The notes below the pieces were generated by a model. The model was not told the origin of the DNA. It worked only from the letters and a program-made list of their open reading frames with translations, and did not search any database. Below are positions 29,374 to 35,570 of a stretch of 35,570 nucleotides of DNA, one piece after another. Each line of letters starts with the position of its first letter. The first letter of the stretch is position 1. Position numbers and translations under genes: made by a program. Source of the stretch: Comamonadaceae bacterium UBA2334 (GTDB taxonomy: Bacteria; Pseudomonadota; Gammaproteobacteria; Burkholderiales; Burkholderiaceae_C); NCBI GenBank assembly GCA_002344885.1, contig DDUQ01000034.1, positions 1 through 35,570 of the forward strand, in the 5' to 3' direction.

Positions 29374-31629
29374 TCAGCCTCCTGAACCCGCTACCTGCAA
29401 CGACCTGCGATTGGCCAACCAGTCGGTGAGCACAGCTGTTTCCATCGGCTTGGCAATGAAGTAGCCCTGCCCCTCGTGACAACCCATGTCTTGCAAAGCG
29501 CGCCAGGTGGCATCGTCTTCGATGCCTTCAGCCAGCACGCGCAAACCCAGTTTGTTACCCAGCTGGGTGATCATTTCGGCAATGCGAGGCCCTCCTGGCG
29601 TGCTGAGCTGGTACACAAACGCCTTGTCGATCTTGATGCGGTCCAGCGGCAAACGCTCCAGGTAGGCCAGCGATGAATAGCCGGTGCCAAAGTCGTCGAT
29701 GGCCACCGAGATGCCGCGTTCGCGCAGTGTGGTCAGGATGGGTTCCACCACACCCGCGCCCAACATGGCCACAGATTCGGTGATTTCCAACTCCAGTTGT
29801 TCACCCGTCAGGTCGGCACTGGCCAGCGCCGCATACACGCGTTCGACAAAACCCGGGCTCTGGAACTGCACCACCGACACGTTCACCGCCATTCGCCTGG
29901 GTGCCATGCCCATCGCCAGCAACCTGCGCATGGTCAGGCAAGCCGTCTGCATCACCCAATCGCCCAGGCTGATGATCAGGCCAGACTGCTCTGCCACGGG
30001 TATGAACGTGTCGGGCGGCACCATGCGCCCGTCGTCACCGCGCCAGCGCATGAGTGCCTCCAGACCGATGAGCTCCTGCGTCTGCAAATCAACCTGGGGC
30101 TGGAAGGCCAGGAACAACCTGTCTTGGTCAAAGGCGGTGTGCAGGTTGCTGAGCAACTGGGCACGGCTGCGCGCGAGTGACGCCATCTCTTTGGAGAAAA
30201 ATACGAACTGTCCACGGCTCTCTCGCTTTGCCTGCTTCAATGCGATGCTCGCATTTTTCAACCAATCTGCGCCCGAAGATGAGGTGTCGTCCAGGTGGCA
30301 CACCCCCAATGTGGCGGATATGCGGTGTGGCTGGCCGGCCACTTGCAGCGGCTCCTGGAGCATGGCCAGCACACGCTTGGGCGCCACCTTGTCGGCCAGG
30401 CCGAGCAGACCAAAAGTGTTGCCCGACACCCTGGCCAGCACAATGTCAGCAGCCAGCAGCGACTTGAGCCGGTGCGCAATGGCGTGCAGCAACAGATCGG
30501 CATAGGCGTGGCCCATCATGTCGTTCACGCTGGCAAAGTCATCCACATCCACCAGCACCACACTGTGCCCACCGGGGCCGGTCTGAATGACCTGGTTGAT
30601 GTCTTCGATGAACTTGGTGCGGTTGGGCAAGCGCAACAAGGCATCGACATACGCTTCGGTGTGCAGGCGCTGCACCAGCGCCAGGTTGCGCAGGCAAGCA
30701 TTCAGGTTGACACAGAACACGTCCAGCAGGCTGCAGTCGACCTCGCTCAACACCTGGTTGCTGCTGACGAAGGCGGCCATGTCCAGGCCACCCTTGACAC
30801 CCAGGTACAGCACCGACTCGTTCGGCCCGTATTGCGACCGGCCTTCCTCCAGGCATTGCCGCAACAGCTGCGACACACGCTGGTCATACAGGGCGTCCAA
30901 GGGCTGGTCGATCAGGGGGGCGTAGTGTCCCGCCGCCGCCAGCACCCGGTACTGACCACCGTTGCGCTCACCCTGGGCGCACACCAGACCCTCGGGGCGC
31001 ACACCCAGAATGGCCGCCATCTGTGTGATGACACCCGCAGCAAAATTGCTCAGGCCCTGCGGCTCCAGGAATGCGCCACTGGCCTGGACGATCAGCTCCA
31101 GGCCACGCCGACTGGCCTCGATGGTGCAAAGCTGGTCATACGACCGCAGCGCAGCGGCCACTGTGGTGATGAGTTTGTGGTGCGTCAGCTCGGACTTGGT
31201 TTTGTAGTCATTGATGTCGTAACGCAGCAGGGTTTCCAGCTCGGGGGCATAACCGGGCTGCCCCGTTCGCAACACGATGCGCGAGGTCCGGTGACCCGAC
31301 ACGTTGCGGATGAAATCCACCAGCTGCAAACCCGCATCGGCGGTTTCCATGACCACATCCAACAGCACCAGGGCAATGTCGGGCTGGGTCATCAACAGGT
31401 CGCGAGCCTGCGCAGCGGAATGGGCATGCATCAGTTGAATGCGGCGCTCGAACAGCACAGCACCCTCCAGCGCAAAGCGCGTGGCCTGATGCACATCGGC
31501 ATCGTCGTCGATGACCATGACGGTCCAGATGCGCGGCGCACCGAGCGACAGAGCGCCATCTGCATGCTCTGAGGCAGATTCGTCGGCAAACAGGAATTCG
31601 TCGGGTGAGTTGTCAGGCTGCATGGTCAT
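29374..31629 (-). CDS. Response regulator REC-DUF3369-GGDEF(degenerate)-EAL c-di-GMP phosphodiesterase
   Basis: Numbering here starts two residues before the chosen ATG, from a GTG at 31635. Receiver: acidic D43-D45, phosphoacceptor D93 in L-L-D-V-V-M, lysine K145 or K147. DUF3369 region (about 175-320) begins R-R-G-L-E-L-I-V-Q-A-S. The GGDEF domain (about 325-480) has S-G-N-T-F in place of G-G-D-E-F (404-408), so cyclase activity is unlikely. The EAL domain (about 495-740) keeps E-A-L (526-528), E-I-T-E-S, D-D-F-G-T-G-Y-S-S-L (647-656), K-I-D-K and E-G-I-E, so it should hydrolyse c-di-GMP to pGpG. Phosphorylation by the kinase encoded in the operon probably controls it. A further ATG lies at 31623. 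Confidence 0.93.
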   Translation of the reverse strand: MTMQPDNSPDEFLFADESASEHADGALSLGAPRIWTVMVIDDDADVHQATRFALEGAVLFERRIQLMHAHSAAQARDLLMTQPDIALVLLDVVMETADAGLQLVDFIRNVSGHRTSRIVLRTGQPGYAPELETLLRYDINDYKTKSELTHHKLITTVAAALRSYDQLCTIEASRRGLELIVQASGAFLEPQGLSNFAAGVITQMAAILGVRPEGLVCAQGERNGGQYRVLAAAGHYAPLIDQPLDALYDQRVSQLLRQCLEEGRSQYGPNESVLYLGVKGGLDMAAFVSSNQVLSEVDCSLLDVFCVNLNACLRNLALVQRLHTEAYVDALLRLPNRTKFIEDINQVIQTGPGGHSVVLVDVDDFASVNDMMGHAYADLLLHAIAHRLKSLLAADIVLARVSGNTFGLLGLADKVAPKRVLAMLQEPLQVAGQPHRISATLGVCHLDDTSSSGADWLKNASIALKQAKRESRGQFVFFSKEMASLARSRAQLLSNLHTAFDQDRLFLAFQPQVDLQTQELIGLEALMRWRGDDGRMVPPDTFIPVAEQSGLIISLGDWVMQTACLTMRRLLAMGMAPRRMAVNVSVVQFQSPGFVERVYAALASADLTGEQLELEITESVAMLGAGVVEPILTTLRERGISVAIDDFGTGYSSLAYLERLPLDRIKIDKAFVYQLSTPGGPRIAEMITQLGNKLGLRVLAEGIEDDATWRALQDMGCHEGQGYFIAKPMETAVLTDWLANRRSLQVAGSGG

Positions 31630-31651
31630 GTGCACTGCTTCGCAAAATAGG

Positions 31652-33250
31652 TCAACCCCGGTTGTCCGATGCCAATTTGAACACGGAGACGACCTGTACG
31701 AGCTCGTTGGCCTGGGCAGTCAACCCCGATGCTGCAGCCGCCATTTGCTCCACCAAAGCTGCGTTCTGTTGGGTGGCCGAGTCGATATGGCCCACGGCTT
31801 CGCGAACCTGCTCCACACCCATGGACTGCTCGCTGCTGCCCGCGCTGATTTCACCCACAATGTCCGTCACCCGGCGAATGGCGGTCACCACCTCCTCCAT
31901 GGTCGAACCGGCCTGGTCGACCAGCGTGGTCCCGCGCTCCACCCGCTGCACGCTGTCACCGATGAGCCCCTTGATTTCCCGGGCCGCCTCGGCCGTGCGC
32001 CCCGCCAGCAAACGCACCTCGCTGGCCACCACCGCAAAGCCTCGCCCGGCCTCACCCGCCCTGGCGGCTTCAACGGCAGCATTCAGCGCGAGGATGTTGG
32101 TCTGGAACGCAATGCTGTCGATCACACCGATGATGTCGGCAATCTTGTGGCTCGCTGCGTTGATGCCTTTCATGGTATCGACCACCTCGCCCACCACGGT
32201 GCCGCCCTGGGTGGCCACTTCCGAGGCCGTGATGGCCAACTGGTTGGCCTGGCGCGCGGCATCGGCGTTCTGGCGCACGGCATTGCCCACTTCGGCCATG
32301 CTGGCTGACGTTTCCTCCAGCGCACTGGCCTGGCTTTCGGTCCGGGCAGACAGGTCGTGGTTGCCCTGTGTGATCTCGGCACTGGCATGGGCTACGTTCT
32401 CGGACCCCTGCCGTACCTGGCTGACCACCGTGACCAGTTGGGTACGCATGTGCTCAAGGTGCTCCAGCAGCTGACCCAACTCGTCACTGCCGTGTGACTG
32501 CAACGGACGCGTCAAGTCACCCTGCGAAATGCGTTGCGCCAGATCCACAGCCTGCGAAACCGGACGCGTCACGGTACCGGGGATGTACCAGATGAGCCCT
32601 GCACCCGTGAGCACGATGACGGCCAGGGCAAGCAGGTTCACCTTCTCGGTGTCACCGACCACACTCACAACCTTTTGAGCGGCACCCGCCGTCCCTTCCA
32701 GATTGAATTTCAGGATGGCTTCCATGGCACCGTAGGCACTGCGAAACTGACCAGGCGCCTGGTCAGCGAACTGCCGGCGTGCCGCTTCAACCGCATCAGC
32801 ATCATTGCCTTGCCCCAAACGCTCCAGCGCCAGACGGGCCTGTTTGAGATACGCGTCGCGCTTGGCCTGGTAATCGGCATAAAGCGCCTTCTCGACATCG
32901 GCCTGCGGATCCCCGGCAGCGTAGGTCAGCAGGGTGGCGGCATAAACCTCCGTCGCCTTGGCCAGTTTTCCCTCCAGCGCCTGGAGGCCTTGCGCAAACG
33001 CTGCGGCTTCGCTGGCGGCATCACGGCCCGCCACCCTGTCGCTGACCATCAGGTAATGTTCAGCCACATAGCCTTTCATGTGCCCCAGGTTCTCGATGGC
33101 CGGAATCCACGACGCTGCCACCTCCGTTGCCTCGTACTTGACGGAATCGTTGCGGATCAGCGCATAGGCGCTGCTCAGAACGGCCAACAACAGGATCACC
33201 GACAAACCTGCCGTGATGCGCGCACGGATGCCCAAGCTCTGAAGTCCCAT
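31652..33250 (-). CDS. Methyl-accepting chemotaxis protein with four-helix-bundle sensor
   Basis: A 532-residue transmembrane chemoreceptor, first gene of the sensory operon. Membrane segments at about 13-33 and 207-228 flank a periplasmic region of about 170 residues, mostly helical, of the four-helix-bundle (4HB_MCP, Tar/Tsr-like) type. A HAMP domain (about 229-283: R-P-V-S-Q-A-V-D-L-A-Q-R-I-S-Q-G-D) and a long signalling hairpin follow, with the CheA/CheW tip F-Q-T-N-I-L-A-L-N-A-A-V-E-A-A-R-A-G-E-A. No C-terminal NWETF-like pentapeptide is seen. Such sensors bind amino acids directly or dock loaded periplasmic binding proteins, relevant because a binding protein is encoded two genes downstream. 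The ATG at 33250 has AAGGAG five bases upstream; a GTG at 33256 overlaps that site. Confidence 0.92.
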   Translation of the reverse strand: MGLQSLGIRARITAGLSVILLLAVLSSAYALIRNDSVKYEATEVAASWIPAIENLGHMKGYVAEHYLMVSDRVAGRDAASEAAAFAQGLQALEGKLAKATEVYAATLLTYAAGDPQADVEKALYADYQAKRDAYLKQARLALERLGQGNDADAVEAARRQFADQAPGQFRSAYGAMEAILKFNLEGTAGAAQKVVSVVGDTEKVNLLALAVIVLTGAGLIWYIPGTVTRPVSQAVDLAQRISQGDLTRPLQSHGSDELGQLLEHLEHMRTQLVTVVSQVRQGSENVAHASAEITQGNHDLSARTESQASALEETSASMAEVGNAVRQNADAARQANQLAITASEVATQGGTVVGEVVDTMKGINAASHKIADIIGVIDSIAFQTNILALNAAVEAARAGEAGRGFAVVASEVRLLAGRTAEAAREIKGLIGDSVQRVERGTTLVDQAGSTMEEVVTAIRRVTDIVGEISAGSSEQSMGVEQVREAVGHIDSATQQNAALVEQMAAAASGLTAQANELVQVVSVFKLASDNRG

Positions 33251-33411
33251 CACCACTCCTTCAATGTGTCACCGGCTGGCGACCACAAGCACCACCGGCC
33301 GCCAGCAACAGCGCGGGAGACACATCATAGGCACAAGCGTCGAAAAACGGATGACAAACCACCCCCTGACAGCCCCTTGAAAACCCTAGGTCTGGCCACC
33401 CGAAGCGCTGC

Positions 33412-33441
33412 TTGCCGTGAACTGCCGGCCCTATACGGCAA
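33412..33441. promoter_or_regulatory. Inverted repeat between glutamine synthetase and chemoreceptor genes
   Basis: TTGCCGT and ACGGCAA are perfect 7-bp arms separated by 16 bases that contain a GCCGGC core. It lies 34 bases past the glutamine synthetase stop on the minus strand and about 160 upstream of the chemoreceptor ATG. No T-run follows, so a terminator is not clear. A TATGAT hexamer (33324-33329, minus) further along may be a -10 for the operon, but no matching -35 is seen. Confidence 0.35.
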
Positions 33442-33474
33442 ACATGGACTTGCCGAAGCGATGAGGCCAAGCCT

Positions 33475-34806
33475 TCAGGCGCGTTGTGCGTAACGCGCCA
33501 GTTCCCAGTCACTGATGTGGCCCTGCCACTGCGACCATTCAAGGCGCAACAGCGCCAGCACCTGCTCGCTGACCTCGGTGCCCAGCGCCTGCGTCAGCAC
33601 CGTGTCGGCCTGCAGCGCATCGGCAGCCGCACACAGGTCGCGTGGCAACCGATCGGGCATCGACAAGCCGCTGGCATGGCGCTGGTACAGGTCGTCTTCA
33701 CAGGCGGTTGGGCAGGGTGTGGACAGGTCATCCACCGCAGCCAGGCCCGCGGCCAGCACGCCCGACAACGCCAGGTAGATGTTGCAACTGGGGTCAGGCA
33801 AGCGCCACTCCAGACGCCCTGCCACCGTGCGCAGCAGGCAGGTGCGATTGTTGTCGCCCATGGCCTTCCAGACCGGTGCCCAGGTGGTGCCACTGGCGCT
33901 GGGGCCTGCCGACAGGCGGCGGTAGCTGTTGACCGTCGGCGCACACAACGCGGCCAGTGAGTCGGCATGGCCCAGCAGCCCTTGCGCAAACCGAAGGCCC
34001 AGGGGAGACAGGCCCATGGGGCCGTCGGCATCGGCCATCAGAGCGCGGCCCTCGGCATCCGTCAGGCTCAGGTGAAAGTGCAGCCCGCTGCCCGGCGCCT
34101 GCGCCCAGGGCTTGGGCATACAGGAGAACACCTGCCCGTGCCGCTGGGCGACAGCCTGTGCCGCCAGCTTGAACAACTGAAACCGGTCCGCCGCCGCCAG
34201 CGCATGGTCGTGCCGGTAGTTGATTTCCCACTGGCCCGTGGCATCTTCATGGTCGATCTGCTGAAGCTCGAAGCCCAGCGTCACCAGGGTTTGGCGCAAG
34301 TCGTCCAACAAGCCCCCCTGGCGCTGCAGGGTGGCGATGTCGTAACTGGGCTTGGGCAGGCGGTCGCCCGAGTCAGCGGGTTGCCAGCGCCCATGTGCGT
34401 CGGCTTGCAGCAAAAAGAACTCGGGCTCCACACCCACCCACAGCGTCCAACCACGCTCGGCCAGGCGCGCCACCTGTCGCTTGAGGGTCTGGCGAGAACA
34501 CGTGGCCAGTGGCACCCCACCCGCAAACCCATCGCACACCGCATACGCCACACCGGGCCAATAAGGCAGGGGCTGCAACGATTCAGGCAACACCCGTCCG
34601 TAGTATTCGCTGCGCGGCCCCATGCGCGGCAAGCCCGTCCCCCAGATGCTGGGCCCGGCAAATCCGGCCCCGGTGTGCACCAGGTCGGCCAGGTGTTGCA
34701 AAGGCACCAGCTTGCCCTTGGGCGTGCCCCACAGGTCGGTGAACTGGGCCAACACCGAGTGCACCCCCTGTTCATGCAGTGCAGTGAGGTGGCTTTGCAG
34801 GTTCAT
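33475..34806 (-). CDS. Glutamine synthetase, type-III-like (GlnT class)
   Basis: A 443-residue member of the glutamine synthetase family, shorter and distinct from the GlnA core enzyme. N-terminal beta-grasp: Q-F-T-D-L-W-G-T-P-K-G-K. Catalytic motifs: E-P-E-F-F-L-L (ammonia/metal glutamate), Q-W-E-I-N-Y, G-S-G-L-H-F-H-L-S-L (the ATP/metal histidine site), N-S-Y-R-R-L, N-R-T-C-L-L-R-T-V, and R-L-E-W-R-L-P-D-P. The family tail N-P-Y-L is N-I-Y-L here. GlnT-type enzymes act as glutamate-ammonia ligases or gamma-glutamyl ligases on amines such as methylamine or putrescine. The GABA-aminotransferase-like gene upstream makes amine or GABA nitrogen use plausible but not proven. The gene is 83 bases downstream of the aminotransferase gene stop. 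Confidence 0.85.
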   Translation of the reverse strand: MNLQSHLTALHEQGVHSVLAQFTDLWGTPKGKLVPLQHLADLVHTGAGFAGPSIWGTGLPRMGPRSEYYGRVLPESLQPLPYWPGVAYAVCDGFAGGVPLATCSRQTLKRQVARLAERGWTLWVGVEPEFFLLQADAHGRWQPADSGDRLPKPSYDIATLQRQGGLLDDLRQTLVTLGFELQQIDHEDATGQWEINYRHDHALAAADRFQLFKLAAQAVAQRHGQVFSCMPKPWAQAPGSGLHFHLSLTDAEGRALMADADGPMGLSPLGLRFAQGLLGHADSLAALCAPTVNSYRRLSAGPSASGTTWAPVWKAMGDNNRTCLLRTVAGRLEWRLPDPSCNIYLALSGVLAAGLAAVDDLSTPCPTACEDDLYQRHASGLSMPDRLPRDLCAAADALQADTVLTQALGTEVSEQVLALLRLEWSQWQGHISDWELARYAQRA

Positions 34807-34819
34807 GGGGTGACCCGTT

Positions 34820-34859
34820 TATACGATTTGTATAGCTTCCTACGCTTGTCAAACAAGCG
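34820..34859. promoter_or_regulatory. Two adjacent palindromes upstream of the glutamine synthetase gene
   Basis: TATAC-GATTT-GTATA (34820-34834) and CGCTTGT-CAA-ACAAGCG (34843-34859, 7-bp arms), both perfect, lie 14-53 bases before the glutamine synthetase ATG. The second contains TTGACA on the minus strand, a -35-like hexamer, but no well-spaced -10 is seen. GntR-family regulators often bind TATAC-N-GTATA-type dyads. They may be operators; the factor is unknown. Confidence 0.45.
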
Positions 34860-34880
34860 GTGGAGCACAAAAATACCTTG

Positions 34881-34897
34881 AAAAAACGCTCACGCGT
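34881..34897 (-). terminator. Short hairpin with T-run at the aminotransferase stop
   Basis: On the minus strand ACGC-GTGA-GCGT followed by a six-T run. The four-base loop contains part of the TGA stop codon. The stem is only 4 bp plus possible G-T pairs, so termination would be weak. Confidence 0.35.
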
Positions 34898-35570
34898 CCA
34901 GCGCGGTTTGCAAGATGCCCATCGCTTCTTCGAACACCGCGTCTTCAATGGTCAACGGGAACAAGAAGCGGATGACGTTGCCGTACACGCCGCAGGTCAG
35001 CAGCAGCAGCCCGGCCTTCAGTGCGGCGGTTTGCACGCGCTTGGTCTTGTCGGCATCAGGCGCGCCGGAGGCGGGGTCGGCAAATTCGCAGGCCACCATG
35101 GCACCCAGGCCGCGCACGTCAGCCATGAAGGGGCGCGTTTCGGCCCACTCGTTCAGCCGGGTGGTCAGGCGCTCGCCCAACACGGCGGCGCGTTCGCACA
35201 GCTGTTCTTCGGCCATCACGTCCAGCACGGCATGCGCGGCGGCCACGGCCAGCGGGTTGCCGGCATAGGTGCCGCCCAGTCCACCGGGGTTGGGCGAATC
35301 CATGATGGCCAGCTTGCCCGACACGGCAGACAGCGTGGTGCCGCCTGCCATGCTCTTGGCCATGGTGATGAGATCGGGCTGCAGCCCTAAATGCTCGCAC
35401 GCAAACATCTTGCCGGTGCGGGCAAAGCCGGTTTGCACCTCGTCGGCAATCAGTACGATGCCGTGCTGGTCGCACAGCTGGCGCAGCCACTTCGCCGCTT
35501 CGGCCTGGATCGGGTTGAACCCGCCTTCGCCCTGCACCGGCTCAAAAATGATGGCGGCCACGCGGGTGGG
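34890..35570 (-). CDS. 4-aminobutyrate aminotransferase-like class III aminotransferase (truncated at window edge)
   Basis: The C-terminal 226 residues of a PLP-dependent class III aminotransferase; the frame runs off the right edge. The fragment starts A-A-I-I-F-E-P-V-Q-G-E-G-G-F, then has L-I-A-D-E-V-Q-T-G-F-A-R-T-G-K with the PLP-contacting Asp, and I-T-M-A-K-S-M-A-G-G, containing the Schiff-base lysine. G-G-T-Y-A-G-N-P-L-A-V-A-A-A follows, then the C-terminal small domain. This pattern, especially E-P-V-Q-G-E-G-G and M-A-K-S-M-A-G-G, is that of GabT enzymes converting 4-aminobutyrate and 2-oxoglutarate to succinate semialdehyde and glutamate. 5-aminovalerate or other omega-amino acids are possible. 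It lies upstream of the glutamine synthetase gene on the same strand. Confidence 0.88.
   Translation of the reverse strand, partial: PTRVAAIIFEPVQGEGGFNPIQAEAAKWLRQLCDQHGIVLIADEVQTGFARTGKMFACEHLGLQPDLITMAKSMAGGTTLSAVSGKLAIMDSPNPGGLGGTYAGNPLAVAAAHAVLDVMAEEQLCERAAVLGERLTTRLNEWAETRPFMADVRGLGAMVACEFADPASGAPDADKTKRVQTAALKAGLLLLTCGVYGNVIRFLFPLTIEDAVFEEAMGILQTALDA

Noticed and set aside
30295..31572. A 425-residue plus-strand open frame opposite the REC-EAL gene
   Set aside because: No recognisable domain; the minus-strand gene has intact REC and EAL motifs across the same bases.
33324..33357. TATGAT and TTGTCA hexamers (minus strand) as a promoter for the chemoreceptor operon
   Set aside because: The spacing is 22 bases, too long for a sigma-70 promoter, and no flagellar-type sigma-28 motif was seen.

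Overview
The window is GC-rich chromosomal DNA from a proteobacterium, most likely a Burkholderiales member of the Comamonadaceae type. This is inferred from the mnmG-rsmG-lysE-parA-hydrolase-parB order, the type-III-like glutamine synthetase, the acetoacetyl-CoA synthetase and the many chemotaxis and c-di-GMP genes. No rRNA, tRNA, CRISPR array, insertion sequence or prophage gene was seen, and coding is dense: no gap between genes exceeds 300 bases. Both ends cut a gene: a flavin reductase domain protein on the left and a GABA-type aminotransferase on the right.

Left third (1-13.7 kb) is mostly metabolism and single regulators: flavin reductase tail and EamA transporter (start and stop overlap); an HDOD protein divergent from a NarL-type response regulator; acetoacetyl-CoA synthetase divergent from a uracil-type NCS2 permease that ends in a strong terminator; a hotdog thioesterase; a LysR regulator divergent from a small exported protein; an exported protein coupled to a PduO-type cobalamin adenosyltransferase; an unusual REC-REC-histidine kinase divergent from an FAD-linked D-lactate dehydrogenase; and a membrane-attached methyltransferase.

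The middle (13.8-24.9 kb) opens with a lipoprotein carrying 19 Ala-Pro dipeptides encoded by a near-perfect hexanucleotide array, followed by an unclassified domain that may be a TIM barrel. Next is the chromosome-segregation block parB / hydrolase / parA / lysE / rsmG / mnmG on the minus strand. Three parS sites lie inside the coding sequence of rsmG (one) and mnmG (two). A TfoX C-terminal-domain protein and a cysteine-cluster protein follow on the plus strand. An Aer-like PAS chemoreceptor is divergent from a Crp/Fnr-type regulator, with an FNR/DNR-like box between them, and a CRP-like palindrome lies upstream of a small DUF2892 membrane protein.

The right third (24.9-33.3 kb) is a compact five-gene minus-strand sensory operon: 4-helix-bundle chemoreceptor, REC-DUF3369-degenerate GGDEF-EAL response regulator, Tat-type lipoprotein substrate-binding protein, PAS histidine kinase and GAF protein. 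Gaps are 22, 2, -4 and 62 nt. The binding protein has no ABC permease or ATPase beside it, so it most likely serves as a periplasmic ligand receptor for the kinase, the chemoreceptor or both. This is the best candidate in the window for an undescribed system. A type-III-like glutamine synthetase and a truncated GabT-like aminotransferase close the window.
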